Source: CBDBLK01 sp965215445 (GTDB taxonomy: Bacteria > Bdellovibrionota > Bacteriovoracia > Bacteriovoracales > Bacteriovoracaceae). Taken from it: 64,000 nucleotides of DNA. The stretch lies in the NCBI GenBank assembly GCA_965215445.1, contig CBDCDT010000002.1, positions 1,302,001 through 1,366,000 on the forward strand, written 5' to 3'. The notes under the pieces are model-generated. The model saw only the letters and a list, made by a program, of their open reading frames with translations. It was not told the DNA's origin and searched no databases. Shown piece by piece: positions 41,963-50,832 of this stretch (its first letter is position 1; each line of letters starts with the position of its first letter). The position numbers and the translations under genes are program-made.

Positions 41963-43195
41963 ATGCTCAATCAATCCCATGAACAACTCGACCCCACTTT
42001 CGGGAGGCAATCCGATAGCGTTGAGAAGAAGAAAGCAGGCGCTGTTGTTTACGATATTCACCCTTCTCCTTATTGGAATGCCCTCGACCCCGAGTACGGT
42101 CGAGGTGGTTCTTCCGAGTGGCCTTATCGTACTTCTGTGGAGTCTCGATTCAAAAATTCAGAGAGCATCCTTCGATTGAGAAATCCCGAAGTTAGAATAG
42201 AGCCTACCAATTTGTGCAATTATACATGTACTATGTGTCCCCGTGAGACTCATGACCGTTTTAAGGGTTCAATGCCCATGGAGTTTTACAAATCTATTGT
42301 TAATGAAGTTATTTTGATGGGTGCCAAGCAGATTACTTTGGTTAATTTTGGTGAGCCTTTTATCGACCCTACTTTGGAGGATAAAATTGATTATGCTTCT
42401 CAAAAAGGTTTGCGCACTTATCTCATCACCAATGCATCTCTTTTTCATCTTCCCAGTCGCAGTCAATTTGCCAAGAAGCATGGACAAAAAATGAGCAAAA
42501 TTGAGGCGGCCGTTAAGGCCGGTCTTAAAGAAATACGTCTCAGTTTTTATGGAGCGGATAAAAAAACCTACGAATCGGTTATGGTCGGTGGAAATTTTGA
42601 ACAAACGGAATCTAACATTTTGTTATTGCAAGAAATGCGAGAGAAATATGGAGAAACAATAATATCGCCGACAAATGAACTGGCCATTAAATCACCAGAA
42701 GTTTCCATGTATTTTCTTGAATTTAGTCAAGATAAAAAAGCTCATTCTCCAGAAATGCAAAAATTTCTTGCTTACACAAAACCTTTTTCCGATTATATCG
42801 AGGTTTGGAGACCTCATAATTTTGGAGATGGAAGAAATTACCGCAAACTTTCTCAGAGCAGGGAAAAAAAATCTTGCGGAAGGCCGACTTCCGGGCCTAT
42901 TCAAATTAACTGGAAAGGCATTGTTGTTCCCTGTTGTTACGATTATAACGAAGAAATTCCTTTGGGAAATGTGGCCCAGCAGACAGTGGAAGAAGTATTG
43001 AGAGGTTCGCCTTACCAAAAATTGCGAGAGGCCCATCAAGACAAGTTTGAATTGGTTCCTTATTGTGATGATTGCGATCAGCTTTGTGAAAGAAATGAGG
43101 CCTTGGTTATATCTACCAACCCTCAACATCAAGGGCGTAGCAAAGAAAATATTATGAAATCTCCCAATACCGCTGCCGATTTTATAATGGAATAA
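41963..43195 (+). CDS. Radical SAM/SPASM-domain protein
   Basis: The 410-residue enzyme has the radical SAM cluster motif CNYTCTMC (CxxxCxxC) near residue 91, a GEP motif (NFGEPFIDP) and a C-terminal SPASM domain with seven cysteines (CGRP, PCCYDY, YCDDCDQLC). Such proteins modify peptides, sugars or cofactors. The position between a sulfatase-fold membrane protein and FkbM enzymes points to a glycan-related substrate, which is inference; no precursor peptide gene was seen. The 114-base gap before it contains no obvious terminator. Confidence 0.85.
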   Translation: MLNQSHEQLDPTFGRQSDSVEKKKAGAVVYDIHPSPYWNALDPEYGRGGSSEWPYRTSVESRFKNSESILRLRNPEVRIEPTNLCNYTCTMCPRETHDRFKGSMPMEFYKSIVNEVILMGAKQITLVNFGEPFIDPTLEDKIDYASQKGLRTYLITNASLFHLPSRSQFAKKHGQKMSKIEAAVKAGLKEIRLSFYGADKKTYESVMVGGNFEQTESNILLLQEMREKYGETIISPTNELAIKSPEVSMYFLEFSQDKKAHSPEMQKFLAYTKPFSDYIEVWRPHNFGDGRNYRKLSQSREKKSCGRPTSGPIQINWKGIVVPCCYDYNEEIPLGNVAQQTVEEVLRGSPYQKLREAHQDKFELVPYCDDCDQLCERNEALVISTNPQHQGRSKENIMKSPNTAADFIME

Positions 43196-43212
43196 GCTTC
43201 CAGTATTTTGCA

Positions 43213-44208
43213 ATGAACTGGGAAAAATTTGACTTGGACTTTTATTTCGTTGACGTTGGCGCCAGAGGAGGCTTGGAAGAACCTTGGAAATCTTATGCCA
43301 ATATTATTAAAAGCATAGCTTTTGAACCTGACTCGGAAGCAAGTGAGCTTCTTAAACAGGATACTCAAGTTTTTGAAGTTTATAACTGTGTTTTGGCCCA
43401 AAACAAAACCAAATTAACGTTAAATCTTTTAAATTCCAGAGGTTGTTCTTCCACGCTTCTACCGAATAGAAAGTTTTTGGATATGTTTCCCGATTCCAAG
43501 AGATTTGATGTTGAAAAAGAAGTGGAGATGGTTTGCGATTCTCTCGACAATATTTGGCATAACCATGATATAAAAAATGTAGATTTTATCAAACTCGATA
43601 CGCAGGGAGCTGAACTTGACATTTTAAAAGGTGCTCAAAAAAGTTTGCAGGCATGTTGTGGATTGCAAGTTGAAGTGGAATTTCAAAAAATATACCAGCA
43701 TCAAAGTTGGTTTGGTGAAGTCGATAAATTTATAAGAGAGAATCTCAACTTGGAAATCCAAGATTTGAGAAAATCTTATTGGAAGTATAAAACTCAAAAC
43801 AAGACTAGTAATAACAAGGGAAGGCTTATATTTGGCGATGCTCTTTATTTGAGATGTCCAAGCACTCTCGATCAATGGATTGAACGGATAGATGAGGCCA
43901 ACAGAGAAAATAAAATGGCCAATATCGTTTTTGTCGGCTTGATTTATGGTTATCCCGATTATTGTTTTAAAGTTTTGGAAACAAGTGCGGCCAAAAAATA
44001 TTTAAGGCCCAAGTTATTGGAGCAAATAACAAAGCTGATAATAAAAAATAGTAATTGTTTTTGGTCTTTTGTACCTTTTGGCCTGAAAGCAAAAATAGGT
44101 TCTCGCTTGAAGAATTTAGCGGATATTTTTAGGCCAACATTCAATGGATGGGCGTCATCGGGAGAATGTTTGGGTGCCAGAAAGAAATTTGGCGGATTTA
44201 TCAGTTAA
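43213..44208 (+). CDS. FkbM-family methyltransferase
   Basis: The N-terminal 230 residues form a class I methyltransferase of the FkbM type, with FVDVGARGGLEEPW as SAM loop and DFIKLDTQGAELDILKGAQ as the hallmark motif. FkbM enzymes O-methylate sugars or polyketides. The last 100 residues are an extra basic helical region of unknown role. It starts 17 nt after the radical SAM gene and overlaps the opposing gene by 4 nt. Confidence 0.85.
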   Translation: MNWEKFDLDFYFVDVGARGGLEEPWKSYANIIKSIAFEPDSEASELLKQDTQVFEVYNCVLAQNKTKLTLNLLNSRGCSSTLLPNRKFLDMFPDSKRFDVEKEVEMVCDSLDNIWHNHDIKNVDFIKLDTQGAELDILKGAQKSLQACCGLQVEVEFQKIYQHQSWFGEVDKFIRENLNLEIQDLRKSYWKYKTQNKTSNNKGRLIFGDALYLRCPSTLDQWIERIDEANRENKMANIVFVGLIYGYPDYCFKVLETSAAKKYLRPKLLEQITKLIIKNSNCFWSFVPFGLKAKIGSRLKNLADIFRPTFNGWASSGECLGARKKFGGFIS

Positions 44209-45188
44209 ACAACACAATTTTTGGGGATATAGGTCTTTTGTTCCCGAGTTAGAGAGTGAAAGGCCTGCTGCTCAATCGAATAATAAGAATATCTCCAACG
44301 GGAGAAACATTTTACGGGCACAAAAACTCCGTAAACCAGGTCTCTAAATCCCTCTCGTGGAATTCCAGCGCGATGCAATCCTCGGGTATCTTCCATGATC
44401 AGAGTTCCCGCTTTAACTTTGCTGAGAATGAGAGATTTGCGTAAATTATAAACTTCATCTACCTGGCGGTCTGTGTAATAACGATTTCCATTCAATCTGA
44501 AATCTTTGTGGGAACCCTTAATATAATGGTGGGGGCCATTGTTAAGATGGCAATCGGTTAAAAACAGAAAAGTTTTTAAGAGAAATGTTTTGTTGTTGGT
44601 ATCTCGGTGCCAGTAGTGGTTCATTACCTTATACTCTGCGGGAAAGTTTCTGCGCGTGTAGCCTTCTATCAAGTAGGGTTTTATTCCCAAATAAGATTCG
44701 GCAATATTGCGGATAAAATCAGAAAGGATAATGCGGAAGAAAAGTGGATTTTTTGCATTAAAATAACTTTTCAAAGTCGAAGGTCTGAAATCTTGCAGGC
44801 ATTGATCCAAACTTTGAAATTCATCCCGATCAAAAGCAATGCCTTGGGATTTATAATCTGTTCCATGCCCTAAGAAGTATTGGTTTATCAAGTCTTGGTG
44901 TTTTTTTTGATCTATTTTGGATTGGGCCAAAGTTGGCATTTCAAAATTTCCAGATTCAAGGTCTTGTTGAAAAATTTGGCGCATTTCTTTGAGTGTTTGG
45001 GTATCGACAAAATTTTCAATGATGGCAAAACCATTTTCTCTCAATTGACATACGGTATGTTTTTCTTTTTCGTTCAATTTAGGAGAAATAAATCGTTTAC
45101 GGTTAATATAAAGGAGAGATTCCAGTTGGATTTCCCAGGGCGTTTTCAATTTGAAAGTGTAAGGTTTGCTTGATACTGTTTTCATCAT
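44205..45188 (-). CDS. Phytanoyl-CoA dioxygenase-family oxygenase
   Basis: The 327-residue protein is an Fe(II)/2-oxoglutarate oxygenase of the PhyH family. The iron-binding motif HxD appears in YWHRDTNN and the distal His in TRGLHRAGIPR, followed by the conserved Arg. The N-terminal block RENGFAIIENFV is typical. In surface-glycan loci such enzymes hydroxylate unusual substrates; the substrate here is unknown. It overlaps the FkbM gene upstream by 4 nt (ATGA), so both minus-strand genes are coupled. Confidence 0.82.
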   Translation of the reverse strand: MMKTVSSKPYTFKLKTPWEIQLESLLYINRKRFISPKLNEKEKHTVCQLRENGFAIIENFVDTQTLKEMRQIFQQDLESGNFEMPTLAQSKIDQKKHQDLINQYFLGHGTDYKSQGIAFDRDEFQSLDQCLQDFRPSTLKSYFNAKNPLFFRIILSDFIRNIAESYLGIKPYLIEGYTRRNFPAEYKVMNHYWHRDTNNKTFLLKTFLFLTDCHLNNGPHHYIKGSHKDFRLNGNRYYTDRQVDEVYNLRKSLILSKVKAGTLIMEDTRGLHRAGIPREGFRDLVYGVFVPVKCFSRWRYSYYSIEQQAFHSLTREQKTYIPKNCVV

Positions 45189-46069
45189 CTTTCAAAAATA
45201 TAGTTTTTGATAACCCCACCTTGTTTAAGTGCTGGTGTTGCTTTGCCGGTTGTGGCAATGTGAAATCCATTTTCACAAAGAAAATTTTTGATCCATTGGT
45301 CTTCTTTGAGATTTTCGTTGAGTTCGATTAAAAGAGTTTTCAAATTTGGGCCTTGGATAAGATTCGATGCTCCCCTGATAATTTTGGTCTCAATTCCATC
45401 GACATCAATTTTTAAGTGTTGGGGAGCGGGAATATCATATTTTGCAATGAGGTCATCCAAAGTTATTCCCAAACATCCCTGTTCAAAGATGGTTGGATTT
45501 TCCGTTTGGCCAAACGCCTCATTGGGGCCAAATGTGGTATGAGCTGAGCCAGGGATGTCCGAGGTCAGTTTTAATTCACTCAATTCTTCTTTATCTGTTA
45601 AGGCCAGGCAGTAGGCCAAAACGTGGGAAGAGAGATTGTTAATTTGAATATTTTTATTGAAAACGTAAAAATTTGAGGCCTCAGGTTCAAATCCATAAAC
45701 TTTGCATCCCCTTTTTCCTGCATAAATGCTGTACATCCCTACATTGGCCCCAATATCAAAGAAAACATCATTTTCGCGCATGGAGTCGAGCCATTTAATG
45801 GTTTCAGGTTCTTTGTCAAAAAGAGTTTGGGCGCGCCATAAGAGAATCGGATTGGTCGCAATATAGGCCAGGGAGGGGCCGTTTTTTTGGTGAATTGTGT
45901 AGCAAGTATTTCCCAGGCGGCCGATGATGAGGGCAGACCAACGGTGGGCCTTGCCAAGGCACAAGAGAGAAATTAAAACTTTCTGTGAAACAGAAACCAA
46001 GCGCTGCTTGATCTGAAAGCGGGCATTGATTTTCTTGAGGAGTCCCAGCATTGGGAGATTATGCTGCAA
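45185..46069 (-). CDS. FkbM-family methyltransferase
   Basis: A second FkbM enzyme, with the SAM loop FFDIGANVGMYSIYAG, acidic YGFEPEASNF and the family motif LKIDVDGIETKIIRGA. An N-terminal extension of about 60 residues is basic and hydrophobic in part. Start may be TTG 46069 or ATG 46051. It heads the two-gene minus-strand unit with the dioxygenase gene. It and the FkbM gene at 43213 face each other across the dioxygenase gene and are only distantly similar. Confidence 0.82.
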   Translation of the reverse strand: MQHNLPMLGLLKKINARFQIKQRLVSVSQKVLISLLCLGKAHRWSALIIGRLGNTCYTIHQKNGPSLAYIATNPILLWRAQTLFDKEPETIKWLDSMRENDVFFDIGANVGMYSIYAGKRGCKVYGFEPEASNFYVFNKNIQINNLSSHVLAYCLALTDKEELSELKLTSDIPGSAHTTFGPNEAFGQTENPTIFEQGCLGITLDDLIAKYDIPAPQHLKIDVDGIETKIIRGASNLIQGPNLKTLLIELNENLKEDQWIKNFLCENGFHIATTGKATPALKQGGVIKNYIFER

Positions 46070-46100
46070 TTAAACAAGTTGTGTCAAGGTAGAATGAATC

Positions 46101-46925
46101 ATGCCCGAACTTCCCGAAGTTGAAACCATCCGTCTTCAATTGCAGGAGATCATGCCCTTCAGTATTGAAAAGGTGGAGTATTCTCCAGTGGTGGATTCTA
46201 TTCTCAAGAGGGAAAATAGGGAATTTGACCCCTGTGGGCGGGTGCTTGAGCGTATTGAGCGCAAGGGCAAGCTGCTCGATTTTTGCGTTCGGGGAGGGGA
46301 GCACATTTTGGGCCATTTGGGGATGAGCGGTTCGTGGCGGATTTCACCAAAGCGCATAAGTGAAAAGCACACCCACGTTTTATTTCGGGGGAAAGATCGG
46401 GGCAAAAAGCGTTGCTACCTGGCCTATGTTGACCCCCGCCGTTTTGGAAATATGTATTTTTTCTCGCATGAGAAGGCCAAAATTCATTTGCAGCGCTTGG
46501 GTGTTGATGTTTCTGGGCCAGAATTTACCAGTGATTACTTAATGTCTCTCTTTAGGCGTTTTCCCCAGCGCCAGGTCAAACCCTTTTTATTGGAGCAGAA
46601 ACACTTTTGTGGTATTGGCAATTATATGGCCTGTGAAATTTGTGCTCTGGCCAGAGTTCGTCCCACGAGGAGGTTGGGGCGCATAACCCGTCGGGAAATT
46701 TCTCGTCTTCATCGCGCCACTCTTCAAGTTGTTCGCAAACAAATTAAATATCAGGGACTCACCTTTAGTGGCGGATACAAAGACGCTTTTGGTGATGACG
46801 GTGGTGGACTCTCTCAATTGGTGGTTTTCCATCAAGATATTTGTGGAATGTGCAAAATACACGCTGTAAAAAAAATCGTGATGTTCCAGAGAGGGACGTA
46901 TTATTGTCCCCGCTGCCAAAGTTAG
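46101..46925 (+). CDS. mutM: Formamidopyrimidine-DNA glycosylase
   Basis: MutM removes 8-oxoguanine and formamidopyrimidines and nicks the DNA. The N-terminal PELPEVET with catalytic Pro2 and Glu3, Lys in ERKGKLLDF, HLGMSGSW, and the C-terminal zinc finger CGMCKIH...YYCPRC are all present. At 274 residues the length matches the family (269). It marks the return to the normal base composition after the A/T-rich island and ends overlapping the E2 gene convergently. Confidence 0.95.
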   Translation: MPELPEVETIRLQLQEIMPFSIEKVEYSPVVDSILKRENREFDPCGRVLERIERKGKLLDFCVRGGEHILGHLGMSGSWRISPKRISEKHTHVLFRGKDRGKKRCYLAYVDPRRFGNMYFFSHEKAKIHLQRLGVDVSGPEFTSDYLMSLFRRFPQRQVKPFLLEQKHFCGIGNYMACEICALARVRPTRRLGRITRREISRLHRATLQVVRKQIKYQGLTFSGGYKDAFGDDGGGLSQLVVFHQDICGMCKIHAVKKIVMFQRGTYYCPRCQS

Positions 46926-48184
46926 AGCAGGCGAGAAGGTTCCATATTCTCTAAAGTCTGCACCACATGTTTTAAAAAGCGCGACCCCATTTCTCCGTCA
47001 ATCAAGCGGTGGTCGTAAGTGTGAGTGGCGTACACAATATCTCGAATGGCAATGGCGTGATCGCTCGTGACTACGGGAGTTTTGCGGATGGCCCCCACGC
47101 AGAAAATGCCCAGTTGAGGTTGTAAAATGACCGGAGTTGCCGCCAGCACGCCGAAGCTGCCGTTGTTGGTGAACGTGTAAGTTCCCCCTTGGAGATCGCT
47201 CAATTCGAGTTTTTTGGCGCGCGCTTTTTGCACCAATATGTGCAGTTCGCGCGCCAGCCCCGTGAGATTCAGGCCGTCGGCGCGTTTGATAACTGGAACC
47301 ACCAGACCACTGTCGGGTATGGCCACGGCACAACCGAGGTTGATGTCCTTTTTGAGGACGATATTGTCTCCCTCGATGGAGGCGTTGACGTAGGGAAATT
47401 CTTTTAATGCCTGAATCAAGGCATAGAGGACGAAGTGGGTGTAGGTGAGGGCAAAACCCTCTTGTCTTTTAAAATCGTGCTTGACGCTTTCCCGGAATTT
47501 CACCAGAGCGGTCATGTCTACAGTGTCGATGGAGTTGACGTGGGGGGAAGTTTGCTTTGAGGTCACCATATTGCGGGCAATGGTTTTGCGCAGGGAACTC
47601 ATGGGTACAATTTCGACGGCACCACTGGCCGCAGGTGCAGGTGTAGGTGCAGTAGGCGTCGTCGCGGTCGCGGCCCCAGCTTTGCGGGTTTTGACATAGT
47701 TTAAAAAATCGTCCTTGTTGATTCTTCCACCGGCACCACTTCCTTGAAGTGAGGTCAGTTCTGAGAGGGGAACGCCGTGTTCTTTGGCCAAGGCCTTGAC
47801 CAATGGAGTGTAGAAGCGGCGTGATGACTCACTCTTTGGGTTATCCTGTGGGCCGTCTTGCGGGGTGGTCTGAACGTCGCTTGAAGGGGCCTTCTGAGCG
47901 GGAGGTTTGGCGGAGGTGCTTTTTTCCGCCGGGGGAGCGGAGAGGTCGTCTTCTACGATGGCGATGACGACTCCTACGTCAACCGTTTCGCCTTCGGGAA
48001 ATTTGATTTCCTCTATACGGCCGGCTACGGCGCAGGGGATTTCGGATTCCACTTTGTCGGTGGAAATTTCCAGGAGAATTTCGTCGATTTCGACTTTGTC
48101 ACCAGAGGCCTTGTGCCACTTGACGATCGTGCCGTTGGTAATGGATTCCCCCATTTGGGGCATGACTATCTCATGCTTGGCCAT
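46922..48184 (-). CDS. 2-oxoacid dehydrogenase E2, dihydrolipoamide acyltransferase
   Basis: E2 transfers acyl groups from lipoamide to CoA. The 420-residue protein has one lipoyl domain (1-80; lipoyl-Lys in EISTDKVESEI), an Ala/Pro linker, an E1/E3-binding domain (about 122-163; VKALAKEHGVPLSELTSLQGSG), a second Ala/Pro/Thr-rich linker and the catalytic domain ending with His in THTYDHRLIDGEMG. It resembles branched-chain or 2-oxoglutarate E2 proteins, and specificity is not certain. The E3 gene lies 15 nt upstream; no E1 is in the window. Confidence 0.88.
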   Translation of the reverse strand: MAKHEIVMPQMGESITNGTIVKWHKASGDKVEIDEILLEISTDKVESEIPCAVAGRIEEIKFPEGETVDVGVVIAIVEDDLSAPPAEKSTSAKPPAQKAPSSDVQTTPQDGPQDNPKSESSRRFYTPLVKALAKEHGVPLSELTSLQGSGAGGRINKDDFLNYVKTRKAGAATATTPTAPTPAPAASGAVEIVPMSSLRKTIARNMVTSKQTSPHVNSIDTVDMTALVKFRESVKHDFKRQEGFALTYTHFVLYALIQALKEFPYVNASIEGDNIVLKKDINLGCAVAIPDSGLVVPVIKRADGLNLTGLARELHILVQKARAKKLELSDLQGGTYTFTNNGSFGVLAATPVILQPQLGIFCVGAIRKTPVVTSDHAIAIRDIVYATHTYDHRLIDGEMGSRFLKHVVQTLENMEPSRLL

Positions 48185-48199
48185 AGTAGATTCTCCCGT

Positions 48200-49588
48200 T
48201 TAGTAATTCAAGGCCCTGCCCCGGGCGGCCAGGACGGCCTCTGCCAAAAATTCTCCCAAGGTGGGGTGGGGGTGAACGCTGGCAAAGAGTTCTTCGCAGG
48301 TTCCCTCCATAGTACGCATCAGGACGTATTCGTGAATGAGTTCGGTGGCATTGGTGCCCACGATATGTGCCCCTAAAAGTTCCCCGTGTTCGCCGAGCAA
48401 GGTTTTGATAAAACCGTCGGTTTCTCGACTGGCGATGGCCTTGCCATTGGCCGAAAAGGGAATTTTCCCCACGGCATACTTGAGATTTTGCTCTTTTGCC
48501 GCCTGCTCGGTATATCCCACCGAAGCGACCTGGGGGTAACAATAAGTACAACCGGGAATATTCATTTTATCCAGTGGGTGAGGTCTTAAACCGGCCGCAT
48601 GTTCGGCGGCAATAACTCCTTCGTGTGAGGCCGCGTGGGCCAACAGGGGAGGGCCGGCCACATCTCCGATGGCATATATGTTGGGAATATTTGTCTGTCC
48701 CATGGCATTTACCGAGATAAAACCTCTTTCGCTTTCAACATTGACTGTTTCAAGGCCGATGCCTTCTATATTGCCGGTCATGCCCACCGCAATCAGGCCC
48801 ATTTCAAAGCGGTGATCGAGCGTTTTGCCTTTCTCGGTCACACTCACCACCACGCCTTTTCCCCGACTGGTGGCACTGACGTTCTCTACTCCCAGAGACA
48901 TTTTGATCCCCATTTTCTTGTAGGCGGATTCAAGTTCCCGCGAAGAATCTTCGTCTTCGATAGGTAGCAGGTGGGCCTCTCTTTCAAAAATGTGAACGTC
49001 GACCCCAAAGGCCTTCCAAAAATAGGCGAACTCCACGCCAATGGCGCCTGCGCCGATAATGCCCACGGATTTGGGGAGCTTTTCCAAGGCCACCGCTTCC
49101 CACGCTCCGATCAAGCGCTTACCGTCGTGTTCAAGGCCTGGAAAAGTGCGGTAGTGGGCACCGGTGGCGAGAATAATCGCCTTTCCACTCAACTTTGAAG
49201 ACTTTCCGTCGGAGGTTTTGACCTCCAACTCAGTGGGAGAGGTGAGCTTTCCCCTGCCCTTGACGACTGTCACTTTGTTCTTTTTCATCAAATATTCAAC
49301 GCCTTTGGAAATCTTGGCCGAGATTTTTTTGGCGCGCTTGACTGCCTGGCCGGCATCGAGTTTTTTGAGCACAACTTCGAGGCCGAGTTCTTTGAAATGC
49401 TTGATTTCACTGACCGCATGGGCCGATTTGAGCAACGCCTTGGTGGGAATGCATCCCCGGTTGAGACACACGCCGCCCAATTTATCCTCTTCGAGCAAAA
49501 CCACCTTTTGGCCGAGTTGTGCGGCGCGGATGGCGGCGATATAACCTCCGGGGCCGCCTCCTAAAACGATAATATCGTAATTATTCAT
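48200..49588 (-). CDS. lpdA: Dihydrolipoyl dehydrogenase (E3)
   Basis: E3 reoxidises dihydrolipoamide with NAD+. The 462-residue flavoprotein shows the FAD loop GGGPGGYIAA, redox-active disulfide GGVCLNRGCIPTK, the NAD site GAGAIGVEFAYFW, the second FAD motif IYAIGDVAGPPLLAH and the C-terminal catalytic His-Glu in HPHPTLGE. It is upstream of and in one transcript with the E2 gene. Confidence 0.95.
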   Translation of the reverse strand: MNNYDIIVLGGGPGGYIAAIRAAQLGQKVVLLEEDKLGGVCLNRGCIPTKALLKSAHAVSEIKHFKELGLEVVLKKLDAGQAVKRAKKISAKISKGVEYLMKKNKVTVVKGRGKLTSPTELEVKTSDGKSSKLSGKAIILATGAHYRTFPGLEHDGKRLIGAWEAVALEKLPKSVGIIGAGAIGVEFAYFWKAFGVDVHIFEREAHLLPIEDEDSSRELESAYKKMGIKMSLGVENVSATSRGKGVVVSVTEKGKTLDHRFEMGLIAVGMTGNIEGIGLETVNVESERGFISVNAMGQTNIPNIYAIGDVAGPPLLAHAASHEGVIAAEHAAGLRPHPLDKMNIPGCTYCYPQVASVGYTEQAAKEQNLKYAVGKIPFSANGKAIASRETDGFIKTLLGEHGELLGAHIVGTNATELIHEYVLMRTMEGTCEELFASVHPHPTLGEFLAEAVLAARGRALNY

Positions 49589-49669
49589 GGAAATTGCATC
49601 CTACCCATTATCTGATTTTTGGGCCAATATCCTCTTGGCCCGATTTCTTTTAGCGAGGAGAGAGCTTCT

Positions 49670-50611
49670 TTGTCAATGCAAACCCGGGAAACGGAAGGCC
49701 AATGCCCCGATATTCCCACGCCGGAACTGGAAGAACTGCTGGAGGCCTTTCCCCAGGGAATCGTCGCCTTTGACCTGGAAACCACTGGACTGTCTCCTTT
49801 GCTTGACCGCATTGTGGAACTTGGGGCAATAAAAATAACTCCCACTAAAGTGCAGACTTTTCAGCAACTGGTCAATCCCCAGGTCGAGATACCCAAACAC
49901 ACGAGCGATATTCATGGCCTGACTTCAACTGACCTTTTAGATCAGCCTCCCCTGTCTGAAGTTTTGCCCGATTTTTTGACGTTTGTAGACGAGCTTCCCC
50001 TGGTGGCCCACAACGCCCGCTTTGATTTGGGCTTTTTGATGGCGGCCATGCACGGGGCGCCCCACTCCTTGCCCGGCAGTGCTGTCTACTGCACTCTCAA
50101 ATTTTGCCGGCGGGTCTTTCCCGAGCGCAAGGTTCTCAAGTTGGAGGCCCTCGGCCGCGACCTCGGCATTTCCCTCGACAATCACCACCGCGCGCTCCAC
50201 GATGCGTGGGCCTGTCTGCGCGTTTTCGGTTTTGGCCTTGTCAAACTCAAACTCGAATGTAGCGACCGCTCTGCCATTTTATCCGAGGGTTTTTTGTGTC
50301 ACTGTTCCGATTTTCGCCAAAACGCTTTTGAAGACCTCCCGGCCTCACTAGAACCTCTTGTCGAAGCGGCAAAAGAACGGAAAGTGATCGACATATCCTA
50401 CCGGGGCGGAAGCCGCCGCGGCCTTTTGCGCCCCATACGTCCGGTAGGACTTCTTCCCATGCCCCAAGGGCACTTTCTCTATGCTTTGTGCTTGTTGGAT
50501 CAACAACACAAATTCTTTGCCCTCAAAAAAATTATCGACATCAAAAAACTGACCGAGCAGGAAATCAACGAGCGTCTGGAAAAGACTTTGGACAAGGCCC
50601 AAACGTGTTAA
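49670..50611 (+). CDS. DEDDh exonuclease fused to a WYL-like domain
   Basis: The N-terminal 190 residues are a DnaQ-type 3'-5' exonuclease: FDLETTGL (first Asp and Glu), LVAHNARFDLGFL (Asp) and NHHRALHDAWA (His and Asp). The C-terminal 90 residues read VIDISYRGGSRRGLLRPIRPVGLL and FLYALCLLDQQHKFFALKKI, which fits a WYL domain, a ligand- or nucleic-acid-sensing module. I place the start at TTG 49670 (GAGGAG nine bases upstream); ATG at 49676 is an alternative. It is divergent from lpdA. The WYL call is by pattern and less certain than the exonuclease. Confidence 0.8.
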   Translation: MSMQTRETEGQCPDIPTPELEELLEAFPQGIVAFDLETTGLSPLLDRIVELGAIKITPTKVQTFQQLVNPQVEIPKHTSDIHGLTSTDLLDQPPLSEVLPDFLTFVDELPLVAHNARFDLGFLMAAMHGAPHSLPGSAVYCTLKFCRRVFPERKVLKLEALGRDLGISLDNHHRALHDAWACLRVFGFGLVKLKLECSDRSAILSEGFLCHCSDFRQNAFEDLPASLEPLVEAAKERKVIDISYRGGSRRGLLRPIRPVGLLPMPQGHFLYALCLLDQQHKFFALKKIIDIKKLTEQEINERLEKTLDKAQTC

Positions 50612-50832
50612 AACAGCTTGACTGGCCTTTGCGTTTTCAGCAATTGGTGATTATCGTGCTCCACTTGGTTTTACTCAGGTGGATGCTCTTTGTCCTCTCA
50701 GAATCGGGAGCATTGACTACTGGCCAGGTTTTGGGACACTTTTTGGGCATGGCCGTTTATGGGGCGGTTCTCATTCGGGGTTGTGCCGCTTGGGGTAAGC
50801 GCCGGTATCGAATTGAACAGCAAAGAAGATAA
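50605..50832 (+). CDS. Small two-helix membrane protein
   Basis: A GTG at 50605, overlapping the stop of the exonuclease gene, opens 75 codons encoding LKQLDWPLRFQQLVIIVLHL, then a second hydrophobic stretch (GHFLGMAVYGAVLI) and a basic tail (GKRRYRIEQQRR). The hydrophobic, structured composition and tight spacing support a real gene, although its end overlaps the KamA frame by up to 74 nt. No family is recognised. Confidence 0.45.
   Translation: MLKQLDWPLRFQQLVIIVLHLVLLRWMLFVLSESGALTTGQVLGHFLGMAVYGAVLIRGCAAWGKRRYRIEQQRR

Noticed and set aside
41856..46906. Identical 16-mer GAGGGACGTATTATTG at 41856 and in mutM at 46891
   Set aside because: One such 16-bp match is near what chance gives in 64 kb, and the flanks differ, so I do not call a duplicated mutM end or recombination scar.
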